Positions 1-5,720 of a stretch of 5,720 nucleotides of DNA are shown piece after piece (positions within the stretch are counted from its first letter, which is position 1; each line of letters begins with the position of its first letter). The stretch is from Reyranella sp. (GTDB taxonomy: Bacteria; Pseudomonadota; Alphaproteobacteria; Reyranellales; Reyranellaceae). The stretch lies in NCBI GenBank assembly GCA_030679805.1, contig JAUXST010000053.1, forward strand, positions 1 through 5,720. The letters are read 5' to 3'. Position numbers and translations under genes: made by a program. The notes beneath the pieces are model-generated. The model did not search any database, was not told where the DNA came from, and saw nothing but the letters and a program-made list of their open reading frames with translations.

Positions 1-303
1 GTGCTGGTCGGCATCGGAGGCGACCAAGTCGTTCCCTTGAAGTCGAGCTATGCCCACCTGATCGGCGACGACATGCCGTGGCCCGGCATGCGTGCCCTGT
101 TGGATGGGGCCAAGACACCCTGGGACGGCGTCGCGTTCTTCGTCGGCCTCGCCCATGACGGGGGTCCGCTGCCCGATGCCGCGGCCGCAGCCAAGCTGAG
201 GGACGTCGAAGCCGACGTGAAATCCGATCCGCTGGCGCTCAATCGCGGCCTGTTCTTCGACCGCGAGGGCCGCCATCTGAGAATAGATCAGGTCGCCGGA
301 TGA
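1..303 (+). CDS. Unrecognised protein, C-terminal part or small complete ORF, upstream of fdhD
   Basis: I do not recognise this family. The frame is open from the first base of the window to TGA at 301-303, giving 100 residues. The GTG at position 1 is probably an internal codon created by the window edge, so I treat the gene as 5' partial. The protein contains no cysteine, so it is not an Fe-S or zinc protein in the visible part. It has no signal peptide or membrane segment. A hydrophobic, tryptophan-containing stretch around residues 40-50 (WDGVAFFVGLAHDGG) is followed by an alanine-rich, probably helical segment and a charged C-terminus. Its stop codon overlaps the fdhD start as ATGA, which argues for co-translation and for a role near molybdoenzyme or formate dehydrogenase maturation. 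It shows none of the MobA nucleotide-binding motifs, although mobA is a common neighbour of fdhD. The function is unassigned; that the frame is coding is fairly sure. Confidence 0.6.
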   Translation: MLVGIGGDQVVPLKSSYAHLIGDDMPWPGMRALLDGAKTPWDGVAFFVGLAHDGGPLPDAAAAAKLRDVEADVKSDPLALNRGLFFDREGRHLRIDQVAG

Positions 304-1112
304 CCGACACGGGATCGGTGCACCGTCCGGCGCAGCGGCTCACGGCGGGCGGCAGCGAGAGCCTCGACGAGATCGTCGCCGAGGAAGTGGCGGTGGCGCT
401 GGTCTACAACGGCATCAGCCATGCCGTAATGATGGCAACCCCCTGCGACCTCGAGGATTTTGCCCGCGGCTTTTCGCTCACCGAGCGCATCGTCGAGAAG
501 CCGTCGGAGATCTACGATATCGAGGTCGAGGATGTTGCGGTCCCGAGCGGCCGGGGCATCGAGGTCCGGCTGAAAATCGCGGCGCAGCGGATGGCCGGGC
601 TGCAGGAGCGACGGCGCAGCCTCGCCGGACGGACCGGCTGCGGCCTGTGCGGCGTGGACAGTCTCGACGCCGCGCTGCGCCCTGTCCCGGTTTCGCAGGC
701 GACAGGCGTGGTCTCGCGTGTGGCGATCGAGCGGGCGATGGCGTCGCTGCCGGGGCTGCAGCGCATCAACAAACTGAATGGCGCCACCCATGCCGCTGGC
801 TGGGCGACGGCGGACGGCACCCTTGTCGCGGTGCGCGAGGATGTCGGCCGGCACAACGCCCTCGACAAGCTGGGCGGTGCGCTTGCGGTGAGCGGTGCCG
901 CGAAGCCCGGCGGTTTCGTGGTGGTGACCAGCCGCTGTTCCTACGAGATGGTGCAGAAGGCCGCCGCCCTGGGCGCGCTGGCGATCGCCGCCGTCTCGGC
1001 GCCGACCTCGCTCGCGATCGAGACAGCCGAGCAGGCCGGCATCGCGCTCGTGGCCTTCGTGCGCGACGGCCGCCTCACCGTATATGCCCACGCGGAGCGG
1101 ATCGTTTCGTGA
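300..1112 (+). CDS. fdhD: Formate dehydrogenase accessory sulfurtransferase FdhD
   Basis: FdhD passes sulfur from a cysteine desulfurase (IscS in E. coli) to the molybdenum cofactor of formate dehydrogenase, a step required for its activity; it acts in the cytoplasm. The 270-residue product is of normal family length and shows the family motifs in order: an N-terminal NG..HAVMMATP..LEDFARGF block (about residues 37-58), the CxxC pair in GRTGCGLCG (C114 and C117, the persulfide-carrying loop), NGATHAAGW (160-168), REDVGRHNALDKL (179-191), TSRCSYEMVQK (210-220) and SAPTSLA (233-239). No key residue is missing. The ATG at 300 overlaps the preceding stop codon (ATGA), and an AGG at 290-292 gives a Shine-Dalgarno match 7 nt upstream, so the start is well supported. 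mobB follows after 10 nt, suggesting one cofactor-maturation operon. No formate dehydrogenase structural gene lies in this window. Confidence 0.96.
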   Translation: MTDTGSVHRPAQRLTAGGSESLDEIVAEEVAVALVYNGISHAVMMATPCDLEDFARGFSLTERIVEKPSEIYDIEVEDVAVPSGRGIEVRLKIAAQRMAGLQERRRSLAGRTGCGLCGVDSLDAALRPVPVSQATGVVSRVAIERAMASLPGLQRINKLNGATHAAGWATADGTLVAVREDVGRHNALDKLGGALAVSGAAKPGGFVVVTSRCSYEMVQKAAALGALAIAAVSAPTSLAIETAEQAGIALVAFVRDGRLTVYAHAERIVS

Positions 1113-1122
1113 GCATCGGGCC

Positions 1123-1608
1123 ATGACGGGACAGCGTGTTTTCGGCGTCACCGGCTGGAAGAACGCCGGCAAGACGACCCTGGTCGAGCGACTGGTGGCG
1201 GAATTCGTGCGGCGCGGCTGGCGCGTGTCGACCGTCAAGCACGCCCATCACGATGTCGATATCGACCAGCCGGGCCGCGATTCCTTCCGCCACCGTGTGG
1301 CCGGCGCCAGTGAGGTAGCTCTGGTCGGCGGGCTGCGCTACGCGATCATGCGCGAGCAGGCCGAGCCCTCGCTGGCCGAGGTAATGGCCCGGCTTGCGCC
1401 GGCCGATCTGATCCTGATCGAGGGCTACAAGCGCGAAGCGCACCCCAAGATCGAGGTGCGCGCCGGAGAAGCGCAGTCCCTTGCCGCTGCCGATCCCAAC
1501 GTCGTGGCCATCGCCGCCGACACCCGGCCAGCCGAGACGCACCTGCCCTGGTTCAAACGCGACGATACTGCCGGCATCGCCGACTTCATCGCCGGCCGCG
1601 CTGGGTAG
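1123..1608 (+). CDS. mobB: Molybdopterin-guanine dinucleotide biosynthesis protein MobB
   Basis: MobB is a P-loop GTP-binding protein that assists MobA in making the bis-MGD form of the molybdenum cofactor; it is helpful rather than essential in E. coli. The 161-residue product has the Walker A motif GWKNAGKT (residues 11-18) right after the first beta strand, the family-typical TVKHAHHD (38-44) and DSFRH (53-57) segments, and DLILIEGYK (95-103) as the Walker B-like strand. The length is normal for a stand-alone MobB. I chose ATG 1123 because family members begin only a few residues before the first strand and because it clears the fdhD stop by 10 nt. An in-frame ATG at 1084 would add 13 unlikely residues and overlap fdhD. 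The ribosome binding site is weak (GTGAG at 1109-1113), so translation may be coupled to fdhD. Neither mobA nor moeA is in the window. The gene ends 10 nt from the stop of the convergent FecR-domain gene. Confidence 0.94.
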   Translation: MTGQRVFGVTGWKNAGKTTLVERLVAEFVRRGWRVSTVKHAHHDVDIDQPGRDSFRHRVAGASEVALVGGLRYAIMREQAEPSLAEVMARLAPADLILIEGYKREAHPKIEVRAGEAQSLAAADPNVVAIAADTRPAETHLPWFKRDDTAGIADFIAGRAG

Positions 1609-1618
1609 CTCGCCTGGA

Positions 1619-2866
1619 CTACTGCTTCGTGCTCTGGAAGGTCCCGTTGGCCCCGTAGCGGGGACCCGTGATCACAAAGGCGCCCACCTGAGAGGTCGGA
1701 CTGGTCGTGCCGATCAGGCTGAGGCTGCGACCCGGCACGCCAGTCGTCGACGGCAGAGGCGCCGCTGTGGTGAAGACCGAGCTATTGCCGACGGCGAAGG
1801 TGTTTGGCGTGCTGCCGCCACCAAAGGAGGCGCCGTTGAATTGCGCGCTGGCAACGCCGTTTCGAGCGCCCACGTTCCAGACGTTCTGATAGGTGCCGCT
1901 AGCCAGAGAGGGATTGCCATTGTGGACGGCGACGCCCGACATCGTACCCTTGTAGGTGACCGTCGAGGTCATCGCGTTTGCGGTGTTGACGATGTTCTGT
2001 ACTTGGCCTGGGAGGCGGAGACCGTCTGACTGGGTAAGGGCATTGATTATCTGGTCGTTCGGGTTGCGGTTGCCGGGGCCAGGGCCACTGCCGAATTTGT
2101 CACCCTTCGATCCGTCGACTCCGGTACCCTTGCTGGAGTTTCCGTCCGAAAAGCCGGAATTTTTTGCCGCCTGATCGGCATTGCCGCTGCCGCCTGGCGT
2201 GCCACCCTTCTTGCTGCCCTCGAACTGGCCGAGCAGCGCGGTCAATTGGCCCCGCGTCAATAGCGTCGGCCGGCCCGGCAAGCTGCCGAAACTGGTCGTC
2301 ACCTCCGTTCCCGGGCGGGTGATGGTCTCGATGCGGCCATTGGCGCCGACCGTCATGCTGAAACCGAAGAGGAAGATCGAACGGGTCTTCGCCTGGTTGA
2401 CGTCGAGCATGGCGATGCCGCCGCGGATACCGATCGTGTCCGACGGGGTGTTGACGACGATCGCGTTGGTCTTGCTGATCTTGCCGCCGACCAGGCGAAA
2501 CACGCCTTTACTGGCCGTGATCGCGAGATCGCCCGTCTTGCTGTTGGGGTCGTAGACGAACTTGTCGATCACGAGGCTGGCGTCCGGCCCGACCGTGAGC
2601 GACGTGCCGTCGAGAAACATCAGGTGAGCGCGGTCACCGGCTTTGGTGGTGATGGTTTCGTTGGCCTGTACGTCGACGCCGACACGGAGCACGCGTTCAG
2701 CCTCGGTGGGCGGCTTGCCCAGCGGATCGCCGTCGGTCGCCGACGTGACGCCGACCTTTGCCGCCGCGGTGCCGATCATCATCGGAGAGCACAGCAGCAT
2801 CAGTGCAGTCGCGCCGGCGAGCGCGGCGCGCGGCAGCGACGAACTTACAAACGCAGGCTTTGCCAT
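1619..2866 (-). CDS. Secreted FecR-domain protein with C-terminal beta-barrel-like domain, putative cargo of the adjacent Slam-like protein
   Basis: This 415-residue protein is exported. It has a Sec-type signal peptide (basic start, hydrophobic residues about 14-32, likely cleavage after GTAAA at residue 36). C26 is preceded by leucine, so it is not a lipobox. Residues about 58-165 form a FecR domain: a polar segment before AGDRAHLMFLDGTSLTVGP (76-94), then ASKGVFRLVGG (118-128) and VNTPSDTIGIRGG (138-150). The DUF4880 region and transmembrane helix of classical FecR anti-sigma regulators are absent, and no sigma factor or TonB receptor gene is nearby, so iron-signalling FecR function is unlikely. 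Residues about 217-270 are a Gly/Ser/Asn/Lys linker. Residues about 303-415 are beta-rich, with YKGTMSGVAV, GTYQNVWNVGARNG, AQFNGASFGG and a terminal GPRYGANGTF, resembling the small barrel of TbpB-like, Slam-dependent proteins. That last assignment is by eye. The ATG at 2866 has GGGGAA 8 nt upstream and lies 19 nt after the Slam-like gene, so the two are probably co-transcribed. The ligand is unknown. Confidence 0.85.
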   Translation of the reverse strand: MAKPAFVSSSLPRAALAGATALMLLCSPMMIGTAAAKVGVTSATDGDPLGKPPTEAERVLRVGVDVQANETITTKAGDRAHLMFLDGTSLTVGPDASLVIDKFVYDPNSKTGDLAITASKGVFRLVGGKISKTNAIVVNTPSDTIGIRGGIAMLDVNQAKTRSIFLFGFSMTVGANGRIETITRPGTEVTTSFGSLPGRPTLLTRGQLTALLGQFEGSKKGGTPGGSGNADQAAKNSGFSDGNSSKGTGVDGSKGDKFGSGPGPGNRNPNDQIINALTQSDGLRLPGQVQNIVNTANAMTSTVTYKGTMSGVAVHNGNPSLASGTYQNVWNVGARNGVASAQFNGASFGGGSTPNTFAVGNSSVFTTAAPLPSTTGVPGRSLSLIGTTSPTSQVGAFVITGPRYGANGTFQSTKQ

Positions 2867-2885
2867 GGCAATTTCCCCGCCCCAC

Positions 2886-4259
2886 TCAGAACCGCCAGCT
2901 TACACCCATCAGGAAGCTGTTGTTCGTGAATTGATAGTTCGAAAGATTCGCACTCCGCACAAAACGACCGCCCGATATCGTCATGGTTGTTCGATCGTCG
3001 AACGGCACCGTCAGAGCCAAGCTGAGGATTGTGTCCTTTTGCTGGCGGGTGACCGTTGGGTCAACTGTGGCGTCCGCCTGATCGTAAGTCCACCATTGGA
3101 CATTGGCCGTGAGAGCGATCCCCCAGGGCAAATCGGTCTTGAAAAGCGGGTCGTCGAAGCGGAACTGCAGGCTGCCGCCGGTGCCGGCGACCACGTAGTT
3201 CTGCCAGGGCGTGCTATCGGTCTCGTAGCGCTGGATATTGGCGTTGCCGAAGATCGCGATCGTCGGCGCGATCTGGAACTGGAAGGTCGTGGTACCCGAA
3301 TATTCCCAGCCGTTGAATTGGTCGTTGGTGGGCAGATACCAGGTATTGGGGTGCAATTGCCGGCGCGCCACGCCGATCGTCGTGTTGCGCAGCCGGTCGG
3401 TGAGCAGAGAGCCCACCTCCAGCCCAGATCCATAGGCGCCGTAGAAGCTGGTGTCGTTCACCCAGATGTAGCCGGCGGTCAGGAAGGGTTTTACGCTGAT
3501 ATCCTCGAAGATACCCTGGAACGCCTGGAAGCGCGGGCCGGACGTGAGGTCGATGATCGACACGTTGGCCGTCTGGACCTGAAACTGGCGATTGGCGTAG
3601 GCGGTAAGCTGGGTCTCGAGCTGCCCTTTGTCCTGGCCGCCCAGCTCGTAGATATGTCGTACGGCGCCTGACGCTACCGTCCCCCAATCTCCCGTGCCGA
3701 TCGCCGCTTGGTTGAGATTCGCCGTCTGGCCGAACAGGAGGACGCTGGATGTCGCGGGACCCAGATTGGCGTTGGACTGGTAGCGAAAGCCGCCGAAGAT
3801 TTCGCCCTCGATACGGGAGGGGCTCTGGCGCTTCTCGACCTCCGCCAGGAACTGCTGCGCGCGACTGCGCACATCAGGCGGAGTGGCGGCGGACTGGAGC
3901 GTCGTCTCCAGGTAAGTGCGGGCAACCTCATAGGAGCCGAGACGGTAGTAGAGCACGCCCAGTTCGAGGCGGATGCGGGGCAGGTCGGGATCGACCAGGA
4001 GCATGCGCTCGAGCGCCGAGATGGCACCTTCGATGTCGCCGCTCTGTGCCGCCACTGTGGCGAACTTGAACAGCACGTCGAGATTGCCGGGCTGACGCAG
4101 CATTTCCTGGAACGCGTCGTCGTAGGCGCGCTCCTTGTCTGTCGCGGCAGCAGGCAGTGCCGGTGTCTGAGCATAGGCAATCGACACCCCGGTACTCGGC
4201 GCACCGACGACGATCGCAAAGTACGCCAAATAGCGGACCAACCGCTTACCCTGACGCAA
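2886..4259 (-). CDS. TPR-containing outer-membrane beta-barrel protein, Slam/DUF560-like
   Basis: This is a predicted outer-membrane protein. Slam family members move cargo proteins across the outer membrane (type XI secretion). Numbering from TTG 4259 (457 residues), it has a basic N-terminus and hydrophobic core with cleavage likely after SIAYA (residue 30), two TPR-like helical hairpins at about 59-94 and 95-129 (RLELGVLYYRLGSYEVARTY in the second), and a short helix ending near residue 144. A long beta-rich region from about 149 begins GEIFGGFRYQSNANLGP, similar to the NxN segment opening Slam barrels. Alternating polar/hydrophobic strands run to the terminal SFLMGVSWRF, whose last phenylalanine is typical of BAM-assembled barrels. 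The start is uncertain. TTG 4307 gives 473 residues but lies inside an inverted repeat and has no clear ribosome binding site, whereas TTG 4259 has GGGGAG (4275-4270) 10 nt upstream and gives a normal signal peptide. It follows a glycosyltransferase gene and precedes the FecR-domain gene by 19 nt. Another TPR-barrel family remains possible. Confidence 0.82.
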   Translation of the reverse strand: MRQGKRLVRYLAYFAIVVGAPSTGVSIAYAQTPALPAAATDKERAYDDAFQEMLRQPGNLDVLFKFATVAAQSGDIEGAISALERMLLVDPDLPRIRLELGVLYYRLGSYEVARTYLETTLQSAATPPDVRSRAQQFLAEVEKRQSPSRIEGEIFGGFRYQSNANLGPATSSVLLFGQTANLNQAAIGTGDWGTVASGAVRHIYELGGQDKGQLETQLTAYANRQFQVQTANVSIIDLTSGPRFQAFQGIFEDISVKPFLTAGYIWVNDTSFYGAYGSGLEVGSLLTDRLRNTTIGVARRQLHPNTWYLPTNDQFNGWEYSGTTTFQFQIAPTIAIFGNANIQRYETDSTPWQNYVVAGTGGSLQFRFDDPLFKTDLPWGIALTANVQWWTYDQADATVDPTVTRQQKDTILSLALTVPFDDRTTMTISGGRFVRSANLSNYQFTNNSFLMGVSWRF

Positions 4260-4269
4260 GATTCTCAAT

Positions 4270-4275
4270 CTCCCC
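4270..4275 (-). promoter_or_regulatory. Shine-Dalgarno GGGGAG deciding the start of the Slam-like gene
   Basis: On the minus strand GGGGAG occurs 10 nt before TTG 4259. It is the best ribosome binding site match in the region and favours that codon over the upstream in-frame TTG at 4307. Three other in-frame TTG codons (4268, 4241 and 4229) also exist, so the choice is not certain. Confidence 0.5.
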
Positions 4276-4281
4276 GCCAGC

Positions 4282-4308
4282 CTTGGAGAATGCGCTGGTT
4301 TCTCCAAG
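4282..4308. repeat. Perfect 9-bp inverted repeat at the 5' end of the Slam-like gene
   Basis: CTTGGAGAA at 4282-4290 and TTCTCCAAG at 4300-4308 are perfect reverse complements separated by 9 nt (TGCGCTGGT). The pairing does not continue into the loop or outward. It lies between the glycosyltransferase stop (4344) and the preferred barrel-gene start (4259), just upstream of the GGGGAG ribosome binding site. No T-run follows on either strand, so it is not a standard intrinsic terminator. It could be an operator for a dimeric repressor or an mRNA hairpin affecting translation or processing. Confidence 0.6.
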
Positions 4309-4343
4309 TGTACCGCACGGCATTCAATTGAGCCAGATCAGTC

Positions 4344-5336
4344 CTAAACCAGCCAACTCCAGGCGATCAGAATCCATCCCAAGAGAGGCCCCATGCGCGC
4401 CGCCCGCATGCGCAACATCATGCGGCGATACTGGCGATCGCCGAGCGCCACGATGAAGCGCTCACGGTTGCTTAACATTGCAGCGAGCATGCGATCGAGC
4501 ATGCGGCCGTGGGTGTCGCCCCAGTTCCGGCTGGAAAGATGGAGGCGACCGCCCAGCACGGGATTGTCGGCAGCGCCGTTGCGGCCATGCAGTCGGTACG
4601 AATAGAGCGCCTGGTCGATCAGCAGCGAACCCGCGACCATCTGGGCCATGACGACGATGTAGAAATCCATGTGCAGGCGGAACGCCTCGTCGTCGTCGGG
4701 AAAGACGAGATCGATCAGCGAGCGGCGGAACATCATCGATGAGGTGCTGACCCACACCCAGTGCACGACGCGCCTGGTGTAGAGGCGATAGGGCGTCTGG
4801 CTCTGCCAGCTGGCGCCGCGCGCCGAATCGACCTTGGGCACGCGCGCCGGATCGATCGGGGCGAAGGCCTGGTCGCGGTCGACGCGGGCGCGATCCTTGC
4901 CGAACCAGTAGACGCAGCCGGCGATCAACGCACCCTGGCCGTCGATCAGCCGGGCGTTGCAGGCGGTGAAGCCGACCGCGTAGGTCTCGTTCAGGTGGGC
5001 CGCGAGGTGCCGTTCGAGGAAGTCCTCGTTCCACAGGTCGTCGGAATCGAGAAAGCAGACGAACGTCGCTTTGGTGGCGGCGAGCCCACGGCGTGTAGCG
5101 CCGGTCTGGCCGACATTCTTGTCGAGCCGGATCTGGGTGAAGCGCGGGTCTGCCAGTTCGTCGAGCGTCTGCTGGACCACCGCGGCTGAATCGTCGGTCG
5201 AGGCGTCGTCGACGATGACGCACTCAAAATCGCGTAGCGTCTGACGCGCCACCGATCGGATCGCGTCGCCGATATAGTCACGGCAATTGTAGCACGTGAC
5301 GACGACCGAGATTTTCGGAAGCTTGGTGTCGGCCAT
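4344..5336 (-). CDS. Family 2 glycosyltransferase (GT-A fold)
   Basis: This enzyme should transfer a sugar from a nucleotide-sugar donor; the substrate cannot be read from sequence. The 330-residue product opens with the GT2 signature strand ISVVVTCYNCRDYIGDAIRS (residues 9-28), followed by CVIVDDASTDDS (39-50; the paired aspartates bind the nucleotide), NVGQTGATRRGL (74-85) and the metal-binding FLDSDDLW (95-102). Later GT2-like elements are SSMMFRRSLID (199-209), the HMDFYIVVM segment (222-230; D224 is a candidate catalytic base) and YRLHGRN (247-253). The N-terminus is cytoplasmic, with no signal peptide. The C-terminus is arginine- and methionine-rich (about 302-314) and ends in a hydrophobic GPLLGWILIAWSWLV, suggesting peripheral or C-terminal membrane attachment. 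ATG 5336 lies 3 nt after the dehydratase stop and has only a weak ribosome binding site, so it may be translationally coupled. It could act in polysaccharide, LPS or glycoprotein assembly; a link to the downstream secretion pair is only positional. Confidence 0.92.
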   Translation of the reverse strand: MADTKLPKISVVVTCYNCRDYIGDAIRSVARQTLRDFECVIVDDASTDDSAAVVQQTLDELADPRFTQIRLDKNVGQTGATRRGLAATKATFVCFLDSDDLWNEDFLERHLAAHLNETYAVGFTACNARLIDGQGALIAGCVYWFGKDRARVDRDQAFAPIDPARVPKVDSARGASWQSQTPYRLYTRRVVHWVWVSTSSMMFRRSLIDLVFPDDDEAFRLHMDFYIVVMAQMVAGSLLIDQALYSYRLHGRNGAADNPVLGGRLHLSSRNWGDTHGRMLDRMLAAMLSNRERFIVALGDRQYRRMMLRMRAARMGPLLGWILIAWSWLV

Positions 5337-5339
5337 CCG

Positions 5340-5720
5340 CTAGCGCTTCGCGCCCGCCGATCCCAGGAAATCGAAATCCACGCCCTCGTCGGCTTCCAGG
5401 ACCGTATCGAAATAGAGGCTCGCATAGCCGCGATGGCTGCCGGGATGCGGCGGCGGCGCCTTCCAGGCTTTGCGTCGCTTGGCGAGTTCAGCGGCCGATA
5501 CGAGCAGTTCGAGCTTGCGCTTGGGCACATCGAGCGTGATGCGGTCGCCGTTCTTCACCAGGGCGAGTGGCCCGCCGTTCGCAGACTCGGGCGAGACATG
5601 CAGCACGATGGTGCCGAACGCCGTGCCGCTCATGCGGGCGTCGGAGATGCGGATCATGTCCTTCACGCCGGCGCGTGCGAGCTTCATCGGGATCGGGAAG
5701 GACCCGGCCTCCGGCATGCC
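5340..5720 (-). CDS. IlvD/Edd-family dehydratase (dihydroxy-acid or sugar-acid dehydratase), C-terminal part
   Basis: Only the last 127 or so codons are present; the gene runs off the window end, and the methionine at 5717 is internal (the preceding codon is Gly, as in the family's GMPE segment). The stop is TAG at 5342-5340. The fragment shows the conserved C-terminal block of the family: GMPEAGSFPIP, then MIRISDARMSGTAFGTIVLH (about residues 21-40 counted from that methionine), then HVSPESANGGPLALVKNGD and a strand-rich region ending LLVSAAELAKRR. These proteins dehydrate dihydroxy-acids or sugar acids with an Fe-S cluster; the cluster cysteines lie in the missing N-terminal part. The tail RGYASLYFDTVLEADEGVDF followed by DFL looks more like the sugar-acid (arabonate-type) branch often misannotated as ilvD than the branched-chain amino acid enzyme, so I give no symbol. 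The glycosyltransferase starts 3 nt downstream. Confidence 0.9.
   Translation of the reverse strand, partial: GMPEAGSFPIPMKLARAGVKDMIRISDARMSGTAFGTIVLHVSPESANGGPLALVKNGDRITLDVPKRKLELLVSAAELAKRRKAWKAPPPHPGSHRGYASLYFDTVLEADEGVDFDFLGSAGAKR

Noticed and set aside
1084..1122. Upstream in-frame ATG at 1084 as the mobB start
   Set aside because: It would overlap fdhD by 29 nt and add 13 residues before a point where MobB proteins normally begin; ATG 1123 fits better.
288..1238. Long minus-strand open frame (316 codons) opposite fdhD
   Set aside because: It is a high-GC shadow. The translation is Arg/His/Gly-rich without family motifs, and the opposite strand encodes a motif-complete FdhD.
1609..1618. 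Possible bidirectional terminator between the convergent mobB and FecR genes
   Set aside because: The 10-nt gap (CTCGCCTGGA) has no hairpin or T-run, and I see no clear one in the adjoining coding ends.
1640..1666. GGTCCC...GGGACC and CCCCG-TAG-CGGGG inverted repeats near the end of the FecR gene, as a possible terminator
   Set aside because: They lie inside codons for the conserved-looking GPRYGANGTF end of the protein, are short, compete with each other, and have no T-run.
2789..2791. Cysteine 26 of the FecR protein as a lipoprotein lipobox
   Set aside because: The residues before it are MLL; the -1 position needs a small residue. A normal Sec cleavage site (GTAAA) follows ten residues later.
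2643..3671. Long plus-strand open frame (342 codons) opposite the FecR and barrel genes
   Set aside because: It spans two genes on the other strand, including their junction. The product has no recognisable motif, whereas the minus-strand frames have signal peptides and domain motifs.
3708..4331. Plus-strand open frame of 207 codons opposite the TPR region
   Set aside because: It is a shadow of the TPR-coding frame, without motifs or a convincing ribosome binding site.

Overview
The window is GC-rich, densely coded DNA that reads like a chromosomal segment of an alphaproteobacterium. The FdhD/MobB pair, the IlvD/Edd dehydratase tail and the periplasmic FecR-domain protein are all compatible with Rhizobiales- or Rhodospirillales-type genomes, but I cannot name a genus from sequence alone. 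No RNA gene, CRISPR array, insertion sequence or transposase is visible, and no stretch over 300 bases lacks a gene.

Layout. On the + strand, positions 1-1608 hold a tightly packed three-gene run: the end of an unrecognised cysteine-free protein (1-303), the formate dehydrogenase accessory sulfurtransferase fdhD (300-1112, ATGA overlap with the first gene), and the molybdopterin-guanine dinucleotide protein mobB (1123-1608). These belong to maturation of molybdenum enzymes such as formate dehydrogenase. On the - strand, positions 5720-1619 hold, in transcription order, the C-terminal part of an IlvD/Edd-family dehydratase, a family 2 glycosyltransferase starting 3 nt after it, a TPR plus outer-membrane beta-barrel protein that resembles Slam/DUF560, and a secreted FecR-domain protein starting 19 nt after the barrel gene. 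The two runs converge, with only 10 nt between the mobB and fecR-type stop codons.

The most interesting part is the - strand pair at 1619-4307. The barrel protein has the architecture of a Slam (type XI secretion) translocon: signal peptide, periplasmic TPRs, then an outer-membrane barrel ending in phenylalanine. Its immediate neighbour is an exported protein with a FecR domain, a glycine/serine-rich linker and a C-terminal beta-rich domain that reads like the TbpB-type small barrel found in Slam substrates. I propose, as inference, that this is a translocon-substrate pair in which the cargo carries a FecR domain. A 9-bp perfect inverted repeat (4282-4308) lies at the 5' end of the barrel gene. 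It bears on the start choice and may be a regulatory hairpin or operator.
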